64,000 bases of DNA, taken from contig AP027304.1 of the NCBI GenBank assembly GCA_036322835.1, positions 3,844,001 through 3,908,000 on the forward strand. The letters run 5' to 3'. Position 1 is the first letter of the stretch, and each line of letters opens with the position of its first letter. This document shows, in pieces, positions 55,133 to 63,542 of this stretch. The DNA comes from Tenuifilaceae bacterium CYCD. GTDB taxonomy: Bacteria; Bacteroidota; Bacteroidia; Bacteroidales; Tenuifilaceae. The translations under genes and the position numbers were made by a program. The notes below the pieces were generated by a model. The model was not told the origin of the DNA. It saw only the letters and a list, made by a program, of their open reading frames with translations, and did no database searches.

Positions 55133-55780
55133 ATGAAAAGAACAATTTTAACAGCAGCAATTCTAATGATATTAGGAACTGCAATGGCACAACAGACAAA
55201 CTTTGAAAGCGCAATGAAAGAAACCTTAACTCTTTTTGATAGCGCAAAAACTGCCAACGATATACAGGCAGTAGCCAGTAGGTTTGAACGTATTGCTACT
55301 ACAGAATCATCCAAGTGGGAGCCATTTTATTATCATGCATTTGCTTACATCAACCTTAGTTTCAGAGAAAAGGATGGCGATAAAAAAGATGCCTTACTGG
55401 ATATTGCGCAGAAGAGCATCGATAAAGCACTAGAAGTAAATGGCGATAAGTCTGAACTCTACGCATTGCAAGGATTTTTGTATCAAGGACGAATACAGGT
55501 TAGCTCTATGCGAGGAATGACTTACTCCCAAAAAGCATCGGATATACTGGAAAAAGCAGTAAAGGAGAATCCTAAAAATCCACGAGCCTTATTCCTTTTA
55601 GGACAGAACATCTACTATACTCCAAAAATGTTTGGAGGTGGTAGTCAAAACGCCTTACCAAAATTCCAAGAAGCAAAGGCATTATATGAAAGTGAAAATG
55701 GCAAGACTGGAATAAATCCCAAATGGGGTTCAAAATCGAATCAACGAATGCTTGATACCTGCTTAAAGGAAAATAGTTAA
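55133..55780 (+). CDS. Secreted TPR-like protein
   Basis: 215 residues with a signal peptide ending GTAMAQ. Helical repeats of TPR type (EPFYYHAFAYINLSF, LDIAQKSIDKALEVNG, DILEKAVKENPKNPRALFLLG). Probably a periplasmic partner of the receptor 65 bp upstream. A GGG-rich loop (KMFGGGSQNALPKF) follows the last repeat. No specific function can be given. Confidence 0.7.
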   Translation: MKRTILTAAILMILGTAMAQQTNFESAMKETLTLFDSAKTANDIQAVASRFERIATTESSKWEPFYYHAFAYINLSFREKDGDKKDALLDIAQKSIDKALEVNGDKSELYALQGFLYQGRIQVSSMRGMTYSQKASDILEKAVKENPKNPRALFLLGQNIYYTPKMFGGGSQNALPKFQEAKALYESENGKTGINPKWGSKSNQRMLDTCLKENS

Positions 55781-55817
55781 CTTTAGCCATAAATCGTATT
55801 GATGATAGGCAATAATA

Positions 55818-55846
55818 CTCCTAAAGGGTTATAAACCCTTTAGGAG
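55818..55846. terminator. Perfect 13-bp hairpin after the TPR gene
   Basis: CTCCTAAAGGGTT and AACCCTTTAGGAG with an ATA loop. No T-run on the plus strand. It separates the receptor/TPR pair from the signalling genes. Confidence 0.7.
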
Positions 55847-55885
55847 ATTAAAAAAACCACATAACAGAACCCAATTTATAACAAG

Positions 55886-56926
55886 ATGAATCCTAAGGAA
55901 ATTAAAACATTTATAGTCCGCCAACTTATTGATGTAGCAATAGCACTTGTGCTAAGCGGATTTATAACCTATGCATTTGCAGGAAACTATCTATTCACAA
56001 ATTTCAGTACGACTTACAAAAATCTGCTTTTTGGTTTCTGCCTTGGATTCACTCTTTGGAAAGGAAATCAATATATTGGTTTTATTGGTGATATTTATTT
56101 TCCTTGGGACCGAAATCCTAAACTCACATTATTAGCTAAATCCTTTTTATCTATTGTGTTTTCGGTCATAGATATTTTCTTGGTAAACTTTCTATATCTA
56201 AAGTTTGTATTTAACATTAATATATTTGATAATCCAAGCCGATGGATTTGGCAGATGGTAATAACCCTATTAATATCGCTGCTAATAACCATAAGTTTTT
56301 ACCTTGCATACTTCTTTAAATGGTGGAGAATTGCCACAGTTAACGAAGAGAAGCTAAAGCAGGAAGCCATCCAGTTACGCTACGATGCACTTAAAAGTCA
56401 AGTAAATCCGCACTTTCTTTTTAATAGTTTAAGCGTACTAAGCTCTCTGGTCGATACCGATACGGCAAAAGCAAAGCTTTTCATTCAACAATTTTCCGAT
56501 ATTTACCGTTACGTGCTCGACCAAAAAGATAAGGAGTTGGTTTCCTTAGACGAAGAAATACGGTTTATAAAATCTTACATCAATCTTCACCAAATGCGCC
56601 ACGGGGAGAGTTTAAAAATATCTATCGATATCAATAACCTCTCAGGTTATATCATTCCGCTTTCGCTACAAACTCTTCTTGAGAATTGCTTTAAACACAA
56701 CATTATATCGGAGGAAAAACCTTTAAATGTTAGGTTATGGAGGGAGAATGATTTTATAATTGTGGAAAATAACCTACAAAAACGACGCACAATTCAGGAC
56801 TCGAATGGGATTGGGCTAGAAACCATTTGTAAGCGATACGAATATCTAGCGCATCATCCAATGGAGGTGATACAAAATGAAACTTCCTTCACAGTAAAAG
56901 TTCCTATCATTAAATCAATATCATAA
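55886..56926 (+). CDS. LytS/YpdA-type sensor histidine kinase
   Basis: 346 residues. Four predicted membrane helices (~12-32, 42-62, 80-107, 120-146) with little periplasmic sequence, then the His_kinase domain with QVNPHFLFNSL (His176), the N-box LLENCFKHN and the G-box NGIGLETICKRY. It is the sensor half of a LytTR two-component system whose response regulator lies three genes downstream. With such short loops it probably senses a membrane or lipophilic signal. It ends 1 bp before the next gene. Confidence 0.9.
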   Translation: MNPKEIKTFIVRQLIDVAIALVLSGFITYAFAGNYLFTNFSTTYKNLLFGFCLGFTLWKGNQYIGFIGDIYFPWDRNPKLTLLAKSFLSIVFSVIDIFLVNFLYLKFVFNINIFDNPSRWIWQMVITLLISLLITISFYLAYFFKWWRIATVNEEKLKQEAIQLRYDALKSQVNPHFLFNSLSVLSSLVDTDTAKAKLFIQQFSDIYRYVLDQKDKELVSLDEEIRFIKSYINLHQMRHGESLKISIDINNLSGYIIPLSLQTLLENCFKHNIISEEKPLNVRLWRENDFIIVENNLQKRRTIQDSNGIGLETICKRYEYLAHHPMEVIQNETSFTVKVPIIKSIS

Positions 56927-56927
56927 A

Positions 56928-57485
56928 ATGAAATACTTAATTCTACTATCCATAGTTTTTTTCGTATCGGAATTAATCTTGATGCTTGTTAAACGTTCAA
57001 GTAAGATTGATTCGAAGCGCCAAAACGATAAAGGATCTCTAGTTTTGCTCTGGGTAGTCATAACCCTTTGCTTTACTTTCGGATTTACATTTGCTAACTA
57101 TAAAACTTGGACTCTCACAAATTATACAATTGCCACTATTGGCGTTAATATAATTCTACTTGGAGCATTAATTCGTTGGATATCAATAATTCAACTCAAA
57201 AGCGCTTTTACAGTGAACGTTGCCATTGCAAACAACCATAAACTCAAAACCGATGGGGTTTACAAGTATGTTCGTCACCCCAGCTATTTTGGACTCTTGT
57301 TTATAATGTTTGGATTTTCGGTTAGTATGAATAGCTATATATCTATTTTGATCATTACAATTCCAATGTTACTAGTAATTCTTTACAGAATTAAGGTTGA
57401 AGAGGAAATTCTACTCGCAGAATTTGGGAATGATTATTCTAACTACAAAAACAGAACAAAAAAACTTATTCCTTGGGTTATTTAA
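56928..57485 (+). CDS. Isoprenylcysteine carboxyl methyltransferase (ICMT)-like membrane protein
   Basis: 185 residues, about five membrane helices. The ICMT/PEMT-family C-terminal signature is present: GVYKYVRHPSYFGLLFIMFG, then EEEILLAEFGNDYSNYKNRT. The bacterial homologues methylate small substrates or are of unknown function; prenylated proteins are not expected in these bacteria. The start ATG lies 1 bp after the kinase stop, so the two are translationally coupled. Confidence 0.8.
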   Translation: MKYLILLSIVFFVSELILMLVKRSSKIDSKRQNDKGSLVLLWVVITLCFTFGFTFANYKTWTLTNYTIATIGVNIILLGALIRWISIIQLKSAFTVNVAIANNHKLKTDGVYKYVRHPSYFGLLFIMFGFSVSMNSYISILIITIPMLLVILYRIKVEEEILLAEFGNDYSNYKNRTKKLIPWVI

Positions 57486-57503
57486 AATTTTAAAAACCTA
57501 GCT

Positions 57504-58631
57504 ATGAGACACTTAAAACTAGCAATATTTATAGTAGTAATGCTAATTACCAACTCTTTGTATGCTCAAAGCAAACATTCCTGCTCAACATTTCAAATAT
57601 CATCGGGCGATACAATTGTAGTAGGTCATAATTTGGACGACTACTTTACTGTACCCGGAATTGTTGTAGTAAATCCACGGAATATCCAAAAGGAGAATAT
57701 TTCGTGGTACGATTTAAGAAAAGGCAAAAAGGATGATCAACCACGAATTACATGGAAATCTAAATATGGCTCAATAACCTACAACACATTTGGCCGAGAA
57801 TTTATTGATGGTGGTATAAATGAAGCAGGACTTTACGTAGGCGAAATGACCTTGATGGAAACAGAATACTACACCGACCATTCTAAACCGACCTTTTACC
57901 ACTGTTTCTGGATGCAATACCTGCTCGACAACTACGCAAGCGTAAATGAAGTGATAGAAAACCTAACCACCGTTTGTATTGATGGTCATAGCCGCTGGCA
58001 TTTCTTTATAGCCGATAAAACTGGCGATGTTGCTACAATTGAATTTATTAAAGGCAACCCTATTATTCATAGGGGGGGAAATTTACCACACAAAATTCTG
58101 TGTAACTCAACCTACAGCAGCGATTTAGATTCACTTAAACTTTACAAAGGATACGGAGGGGAGAGAATAATTGATATTAACGATAAGGAAAACACAAAGC
58201 GTACAGTTAGAGCAACCGAACTAATACGAATTTTTAACGAAAATAAACCTAACCCAATTGTAGATTATAGTTTCGATATGCTTTCATCGCTTAATCTTGG
58301 CAATAATCAGTGGCAGGTGGTTTGCGATTTAACCAACCAAAAAATTTACTTCAAAACAATTCTTTGCAGTAAAATAAAGTATACCAGCATAAAAGAATTT
58401 AATTTTGATACAAGCAATCAACTTTACCTAGATATACACAGCAATTTAGAGAATGATATTACAGGTAATTTTAAGCCGCTTACAGCCAAAGCAAATAAAA
58501 AGATAGTTCGAAAAACTTGGTGGGCAATTGATTTTGGATTCTTTGGGAATATCTTTATGAAACCATTTGTTGTTCTTTTTATGGGATCGAAAATGAGCAA
58601 CTATACCAGTGACTTTTACTTAAAAGAGTAA
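57504..58631 (+). CDS. Secreted Ntn hydrolase (choloylglycine hydrolase/penicillin V acylase type)
   Basis: 375 residues. Signal peptide ending SLYAQ, then a five-residue stretch and Cys27 (HSCSTFQISSGD), the likely N-terminal nucleophile after processing. GHNLDDYF follows, matching the GRNLD segment of linear amide C-N hydrolases with His in place of Arg. INEAGLYVGEMTL and the later family positions are also present. Enzymes of this group cut bile-salt, penicillin V or N-acyl-homoserine-lactone amides. The position between kinase and response regulator suggests that it acts on a periplasmic amide signal. Confidence 0.8.
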   Translation: MRHLKLAIFIVVMLITNSLYAQSKHSCSTFQISSGDTIVVGHNLDDYFTVPGIVVVNPRNIQKENISWYDLRKGKKDDQPRITWKSKYGSITYNTFGREFIDGGINEAGLYVGEMTLMETEYYTDHSKPTFYHCFWMQYLLDNYASVNEVIENLTTVCIDGHSRWHFFIADKTGDVATIEFIKGNPIIHRGGNLPHKILCNSTYSSDLDSLKLYKGYGGERIIDINDKENTKRTVRATELIRIFNENKPNPIVDYSFDMLSSLNLGNNQWQVVCDLTNQKIYFKTILCSKIKYTSIKEFNFDTSNQLYLDIHSNLENDITGNFKPLTAKANKKIVRKTWWAIDFGFFGNIFMKPFVVLFMGSKMSNYTSDFYLKE

Positions 58632-58664
58632 ACTCCAAATCATTTAATCGAAAAAAGCATATAT

Positions 58665-59420
58665 ATGAACTATATTATTGCAGAGGACGAAAAGTTGACC
58701 GCCGACAGGTTAAAAACGATGATTACTTTGTTGCGACCAAGTTTTAAGTGTCTTGCAGTGTTTGATTCTGTATCATCGGCAGTTAAATGGCTAAAACAGA
58801 ATCCTCATCCTCAACTTGCTTTTTTCGATATTCAGCTGGCCGATGGCATTAGCTTCGAGATTTTTGAACAGGTAAAAATCGATTTTCCGGTAATATTCAC
58901 CACTGCATATAACGAGTATGCGCTTAAAGCATTCAAGGTTAACAGTATCGATTATCTGCTTAAGCCAGTGAATGAGAATGAGCTAAAAGCGGCTATCGAT
59001 AAATTTGAAAACACCAGAAACACCTCTACATCTATTGATTCAAACCAAATTACAACGCTGATAAACCAGCTAAGCAACAGCTATAAATCGAGGTTTTTGG
59101 TGAAGGTTGGCGAGCACCTTAAGATGATTAACTGCAACGATATTGCCTTTTTTCATAGCATGGAAAAATCAACATTCATACGCAACACCGAGGGGCGCGA
59201 CTACGCCATTGACCAAACCCTCGACCAACTTGAACTGGTTGTAAACCCATCTGAGTTCTACCGCGTTAATCGCGGTTGCATTATTGGAATAAACTCCATT
59301 CGCGATATTGTGGCCTACTCCAATAGTCGCCTCAAAATAGTTCCAACCGTAAAAGTCGACGAGGATATAATTGTAAGCCGCGAGCGCGTGTCGGGGTTTA
59401 AGGAGTGGTTGGAAAGGTGA
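58665..59420 (+). CDS. LytTR-family response regulator
   Basis: 251 residues. Receiver (1-~115) with the acidic pair in IIAEDEK, phospho-acceptor in LAFFDIQLADG (Asp55) and the conserved lysine in YLLKPV. The C-terminal LytTR DNA-binding domain (~145-251) has FLVKVGEHLKMINCNDIAFF and FYRVNRGCIIGINSI. Partner of the LytS-type kinase at 55886. It starts 34 bp after the hydrolase gene in the same transcription unit. Confidence 0.93.
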   Translation: MNYIIAEDEKLTADRLKTMITLLRPSFKCLAVFDSVSSAVKWLKQNPHPQLAFFDIQLADGISFEIFEQVKIDFPVIFTTAYNEYALKAFKVNSIDYLLKPVNENELKAAIDKFENTRNTSTSIDSNQITTLINQLSNSYKSRFLVKVGEHLKMINCNDIAFFHSMEKSTFIRNTEGRDYAIDQTLDQLELVVNPSEFYRVNRGCIIGINSIRDIVAYSNSRLKIVPTVKVDEDIIVSRERVSGFKEWLER

Positions 59421-59484
59421 AGAACAAATAAATTTCACTTTGCTTATTTAGAAATTTGGCTTTCTTTTGCATCAAATTTCATAT

Positions 59485-60291
59485 ATGATTTACGTTGATG
59501 CTCCTAGTCCATACTACCAATTCGAAAACTTAAGCAAGTTTTCGGACAGAATAACCCATTTCATTTCAACCCGAAACCATAACGGAAGTAATAGATTTAC
59601 AATTGGAATGAACGAATACCTAGATGAAGCAGGTGTTAACGTAAACAGAGAAATTCTTGCAGAGCAATTCAACTTTAAACCCGATTCGTATGTATTTGCG
59701 GAGCAAGTACACGGCAATATTGTAGAGTTCATTAGCCCTGAAAAACGAGGGCTGGGTGCTTTCAACAGAGCCTCCTCCCTACCCCGCTCCGATGCAATGA
59801 TAACACATCATTCCAATATTTGCATTGTTGCACAAGCGGCCGATTGTGTTCCAATCCTTTTCTACGACCCCAATAAAAAGGTTATTGCTAGCGCACACGC
59901 TGGCTGGAAAGGAACTGTAGCAAAAATTGCAGGAGAAGTAATAAAATCATATAAAAAACTATACAACTCCAATCCCGAAGATATTATAGTAGGTATTGGT
60001 CCATCCATTGGGCCGTGCTGCTATGAGGTTGGACACGAAGTGGCTGAACAAGCAAAGGAATCCTTTATTAATACAAATAAACTTCTTATTCAAAACCCCA
60101 AATACATAAAGCCAGTATTCAACCTTTGGGAGGCAAACATAAGTGCGCTAATTGAGCAAGGTGTAAAGCCTGAAAATATTGAAGTAGCCAAAGTTTGCAC
60201 AAAGTGCAATAATTCCGAATTCTTCTCGGCTCGCGCTGGCGATAGGGGACGATTTGGAGGGTTTATTATGCTGAAAAAGAGTGACAAGTGA
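59485..60291 (+). CDS. pgeF: Peptidoglycan editing factor / multicopper-type laccase-like protein (YfiH family)
   Basis: 268 residues from the ATG at 59485; an upstream TTG at 59467 is less likely. Zinc/copper-site residues are in EQVHGNIV (His76), AADCVPI (Cys121) and AHAGWKG (His138), the family's purine-nucleosidase-like active site, and GPSIGPCCYEVG is conserved. Relatives remove wrongly incorporated L-Ser from the peptidoglycan precursor (PgeF) or deaminate and phosphorolyse adenosine. It is separated by 64 bp from the response regulator, probably its own unit. Confidence 0.88.
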   Translation: MIYVDAPSPYYQFENLSKFSDRITHFISTRNHNGSNRFTIGMNEYLDEAGVNVNREILAEQFNFKPDSYVFAEQVHGNIVEFISPEKRGLGAFNRASSLPRSDAMITHHSNICIVAQAADCVPILFYDPNKKVIASAHAGWKGTVAKIAGEVIKSYKKLYNSNPEDIIVGIGPSIGPCCYEVGHEVAEQAKESFINTNKLLIQNPKYIKPVFNLWEANISALIEQGVKPENIEVAKVCTKCNNSEFFSARAGDRGRFGGFIMLKKSDK

Positions 60292-60346
60292 TTTGTGACA
60301 AGTAACATCAACTAGTTTACATCTCCAGCGAAGGGCAATGGAATTG

Positions 60347-60460
60347 GAATGCAAAAAACACACAACAGTAAGTCGTCGCGCGCCAACATTGCATCAAAAG
60401 TGAAAAAGCATTAACAGAAGGCAACGCCCTGAGTTGCATACAACCTGTTAATTATTTTGC
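60347..60460. repeat. Dispersed intergenic repeat, copy 1
   Basis: Shares GAATGCAAAAA, AAGCATTAACAGA and GGCAACGCCCT with the copy at 63775-63870, in the same order and spacing. It lies in the 288-bp gap between pgeF and the toxin-antitoxin pair; no gene is seen in that gap. Confidence 0.75.
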
Positions 60461-60579
60461 TATAGCCGTTGGGATTAAGTTCTATACCACAAGTAAATCC
60501 CTGAAGAATTTTTCTTTAAAAACAAAGAACTCTATGTATAAAATTTCGTTTAACTTTGTATGATATAAACCCTTAGAGC

Positions 60580-60828
60580 ATGAATGCCGCTGAACTAAAA
60601 CTCGACTTATTTCGCAGACTCGATAGCCTCGATAGTAAAAACTTAGAGCATGTATACTCCAAAATTATTGGGTTGATTAATGCCGAATTAAAGAGTAACC
60701 AAGCACTATCGCCAGAAATTAAAGCCGCCTTAGATACCGCCATTGAGGCAAGCGAAAAGGGGAATGTTCACAGCCACGAGAGTGCCATGCAAAAAACGAG
60801 GGAGCTGTACCCAAATTTGTTCCGATGA
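60580..60828 (+). CDS. Antitoxin of a RelE/ParE-type toxin-antitoxin pair
   Basis: 82 residues, helical, acidic. The N-terminal LFRRLDSLDSKNLEHVYSKI and SPEIKAALDTAIEASEKGNV are the pattern of small Bacteroidota antitoxins paired with RelE/ParE proteins. Its last codon overlaps the toxin start by 4 bp, the usual coupling. Neutralises the toxin and probably represses its own promoter. Confidence 0.75.
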   Translation: MNAAELKLDLFRRLDSLDSKNLEHVYSKIIGLINAELKSNQALSPEIKAALDTAIEASEKGNVHSHESAMQKTRELYPNLFR

Positions 60829-61118
60829 AGACATTAGTGTGGACTGATACCGCATTGCAGGATTACCATCAGAACATTGAATATCTTCTACAAAAATGGT
60901 CGGAAAAAGAAGCTTTAAACTTTATATCCGACGTTGAATCTGTTCTTTTTGAGTTGATAGACGAAAAAGTTGAATTCAAAGAGAGTGGCTACAGGAATAT
61001 AAGGCAATGTGTTGTTTGTAAGCAAATAACATTATACTACAGGCATAAGAGCAGTAACGAAATTGAACTACTCCGTTTTTGGAATAACCACAAGGATACA
61101 AAAAAACTAAGCCTATAA
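60825..61118 (+). CDS. RelE/ParE-superfamily toxin
   Basis: 97 residues of the RelE/ParE fold: VWTDTALQDYHQNIEYLLQKW at the start, IRQCVVCKQITLYYRH in the middle strands and IELLRFWNNHKD at the end, a common ParE-like closing strand. Whether it cuts mRNA or poisons gyrase cannot be told; the Arg-x-x-x-x-Cys segment is not a clear RelE catalytic triad. Complete and coupled to its antitoxin. Confidence 0.82.
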   Translation: MKTLVWTDTALQDYHQNIEYLLQKWSEKEALNFISDVESVLFELIDEKVEFKESGYRNIRQCVVCKQITLYYRHKSSNEIELLRFWNNHKDTKKLSL

Positions 61119-61241
61119 TTCTCCGCTACTACATTCCATCTTCAGCCAAGTACGCCGCTATACCATGCATGCGTCCGAAAGACACATGCTAACTGGGGGT
61201 GCCAAAAAAATATGTACTTTTATCCATAGTAGTAACTGTTT

Positions 61242-61400
61242 GTGGAAAAACAAAACTACTTAAAAGAGTTGGGAGTTCCTTATGGGCTCCCTTCTCTTAA
61301 ATTTTTATCGGACAACAGTGAATTTGAATATATTTACGAAAGTGAAATGATGGAAATTGGTAATTACGCGGTCAGGAGACCGCCATTTGTTCAAGCGTAG
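61242..61400 (+). CDS. Candidate small protein (52 residues, GTG start)
   Basis: A GTG-initiated frame (VEKQNYLKELGVPYGLPSLK at the start, EIGNYAVRRPPFVQA at the end) preceded in frame by TAA. The composition is protein-like, with a conserved-looking GVPYGLPSL and RRPPF, but I recognise no family. It is followed by a hairpin and a true terminator ~60 bp on. No strong promoter is visible; a TACTTTTA element at 61215-61222 is the best -7 candidate. Confidence 0.35.
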   Translation: MEKQNYLKELGVPYGLPSLKFLSDNSEFEYIYESEMMEIGNYAVRRPPFVQA

Positions 61401-61456
61401 TTTTGAAAACTACGCTTAGCAAGGTGCAACTGACTATTGTGGTGAAAGTAAAACGC

Positions 61457-61487
61457 AAAAAGCACGCAACTAACGTCGCATGCTTTT
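61457..61487 (+). terminator. Rho-independent terminator
   Basis: AAAAGCA and TGCTTTT bracket an inner CGC/GCG pairing, followed by TATATTTTTTTT. It ends a plus-strand transcript coming from the toxin-antitoxin pair or the small ORF region. Confidence 0.75.
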
Positions 61488-61591
61488 ATATTTTTTTTAG
61501 AAATCTATAGAATGCAAAAGATTATTTATTCACTTCATCTTCATAACTAACTGAATAAACTCTTTCTTCCATTAGCCTTTGATTCAAATAA

Positions 61592-62020
61592 CTAAAAATC
61601 AATTTTGTACCTTTTTAATAATTTTAAAAATGTTGACCAGGATTCTTTTTCAGATCTTATTTTTTCTACAACTACATTATTTGCAACAATATTTTGAAGC
61701 CTATATTCATAACTGCTAGCAAATAATTTTTCATCTAAAGTCCTATCTTGTAGTAATTTTTCACAAACTTCGAATAGTCCCAAATAATCATCAACCATAG
61801 ACCATTCTTCCTCTGATGATGGTTCCCATGTATTATTCTTTCTAAGTTTTCCATGAACCATTCTTAGAGACTCTATTCCAAACATTTCTCTAATTTTTAG
61901 ATGATTTGCGGCATTTGTAACTTTACTTTGATACCTAAATTGAAAATAAGAAAGTACAAAAGTAATAGTAATAGCAACACTAGATACCGCCAAAAAGATG
62001 TTAGTAATTTCTTGTGACAT
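61592..62020 (-). CDS. Small membrane-anchored protein of unknown function
   Basis: 142 residues. One N-terminal membrane helix (~5-27, IFLAVSSVAITITFVLSYF) with the charged C-terminal domain on the cytoplasmic side, helical (DDYLGLFEVCEKLLQD, SWSTFLKLLKRY). The layout resembles DUF4760-type proteins, but no family is certain. The base composition is AT-rich compared with genes to its left, as for the next gene. Separated from it by a strong terminator. Confidence 0.6.
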   Translation of the reverse strand: MSQEITNIFLAVSSVAITITFVLSYFQFRYQSKVTNAANHLKIREMFGIESLRMVHGKLRKNNTWEPSSEEEWSMVDDYLGLFEVCEKLLQDRTLDEKLFASSYEYRLQNIVANNVVVEKIRSEKESWSTFLKLLKRYKIDF

Positions 62021-62055
62021 AACAAATAATTTTAATTTAGTGAAAAGTTCTAATC

Positions 62056-62082
62056 AAAAGGTGGGATTTTTACCCACCTTTT
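62056..62082 (-). terminator. Terminator of the SprB-repeat lipoprotein gene
   Basis: AAAAGGTGGG and CCCACCTTTT form a perfect 10-bp stem, with T-runs on both sides, so it can act in both directions. Confidence 0.85.
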
Positions 62083-62090
62083 TTATTTTA

Positions 62091-63542
62091 TTAAAACGTA
62101 GTTGTTAATCTTACGTGTTTAATATAATCTTTTGAACCAGAATAGGAATTATTTGGAGAATTTGTATCAAAAACTATACCTTGTCCAGCATCAAGTGAGA
62201 ATGTTTCATTTGTCCAATACCAACCAACTAATGGAGTAATTTTGGGGTTTGTTACATTAGATACATTGTCATATATTAATTTCATATCATTCCAATTTGG
62301 TGTTTTCCAAATTTTACCGTTTCTATTTTCATTTAAATTTTTAGCCACATACCATGTCATATCAGTAATTTCATTTGTTTTTTGAACAATTTTACCATGC
62401 TGTCCTGTTCCGTCAACATAAAAAATAACACCACCGTATAATTCATCACCAATATTATAAGTAGGAACACTTGTAGTAAATGAATACAAACCACTACTTA
62501 CAAAACCACCACCATTTGATGCAAGAACTTTGTAATAATATAGAGTATTTGGTGTTAACCCTGTTAAATTTATACTTACAGTTGTATTATTAGTTAATGT
62601 AATAGTACTCGATGTATTTGTAAGTGACCCCGCACTTGTTCCATATTTAACATATACATTAGTAGATGATCCACCTGTATTAACATCTGCATTAATTGTT
62701 ACACTAGTAGATGTAATATTAGATGCACTTAAATTACTTACAGTTGGTGCAATTACAGGATTGGTTACTACAATATTATTAATTGTTTTTGTATCATCAC
62801 AACCATCTTTTACAGTTGCGGTATATGTACCTGCAGTTGCATTAAATACATTACTAGGTTGAAAAACACCACTATTTAATTGATAATTATATGGTAATGT
62901 TCCACCACTAGCAGTTAATGTAATTTGACCATTTCCGCCAACAGTAGTTGGATTAGTAACACTACTAGTTAATGATAATTGATTTGGTTGAGTAATAGTA
63001 ATGTCTTTAGTTGTTGTTACTGTTCCACTTTTAACTGTTACTGTATATGTACCTACCGATAAATTACTAAATGTACCACTAGATTGATATTGACCATTAC
63101 CAATTTTATATTCATAATTTCCGTTTTCACCACTTGCTGTTACTGTAAAACTACCTGTACTGCGTCCATAACAAGTTACATTTGTTTGTGATGTAATAGT
63201 AATAGTTAATTGATTTGGCTGTGTAATAGTTACACTTTTAGTAAATTCTTTTCCTTTACTATCTGTTACTTTTATATTATAGGTACCCGCAATTAAATTT
63301 TCAAATTTACCATCTCTATTTGCATCAAGTTGATTATTATTATAATAATCGTATTCACCGTTACCGGTTACTACTGTAACAGTAATAGAGCCATTACTAC
63401 CTCCATTAGTGGTAACATTAGTAGATGTGACATTACAAACTAAATCTTTAATTTGTTCAGTTTTAGTGTCATTCTCGCACCCAAATAATACAAAAAGCAA
63501 CATTGTTGCTAGTACTGTAACAGAAAATCTACCCATGGTCAT
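62091..63542 (-). CDS. Lipoprotein with SprB repeats, FN3 domain and DUF1566-like C-terminus
   Basis: 483 residues. Lipoprotein signal ending FVLFGC (Cys22); a Met two codons downstream is an alternative start. Three SprB-type repeats (~38-265) share the form N-G-x-Y-x-Y-x-x-(N/G) then (L/A)xxGTYTVTVK and ITQPNQL. A fibronectin type III domain follows (~268-355, SVTINADVNTGGS, LTPNTLYYYKV). The last ~120 residues (YGGVIFYVDGTGQHGKIV, WYWTNETF) resemble the DUF1566/Lcl-type fold found in bacterial surface proteins. No T9SS tail. Probably an exposed lipid-anchored adhesin. Confidence 0.82.
   Translation of the reverse strand: MTMGRFSVTVLATMLLFVLFGCENDTKTEQIKDLVCNVTSTNVTTNGGSNGSITVTVVTGNGEYDYYNNNQLDANRDGKFENLIAGTYNIKVTDSKGKEFTKSVTITQPNQLTITITSQTNVTCYGRSTGSFTVTASGENGNYEYKIGNGQYQSSGTFSNLSVGTYTVTVKSGTVTTTKDITITQPNQLSLTSSVTNPTTVGGNGQITLTASGGTLPYNYQLNSGVFQPSNVFNATAGTYTATVKDGCDDTKTINNIVVTNPVIAPTVSNLSASNITSTSVTINADVNTGGSSTNVYVKYGTSAGSLTNTSSTITLTNNTTVSINLTGLTPNTLYYYKVLASNGGGFVSSGLYSFTTSVPTYNIGDELYGGVIFYVDGTGQHGKIVQKTNEITDMTWYVAKNLNENRNGKIWKTPNWNDMKLIYDNVSNVTNPKITPLVGWYWTNETFSLDAGQGIVFDTNSPNNSYSGSKDYIKHVRLTTTF

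Larger units (their letters stand above)
61119..61591. other. Intergenic region with hairpins, possible small gene or RNA
   Basis: Contains the small ORF at 61242, a stem AAGAG-GGGAG/CTCCC-CTCTT (61264-61298) within it, a perfect 11-bp hairpin at 61393-61417 (AAGCGTAGTTT/AAACTACGCTT) and a T-tracted terminator at 61457-61487. The density of hairpins could also mean a structured RNA. No known RNA family is recognised. Confidence 0.45.

Noticed and set aside
61393-61417. Terminator
   Set aside because: The 11-bp stem is perfect but has no T-run on either strand, and it overlaps the end of the small ORF; the real terminator is at 61457-61487.
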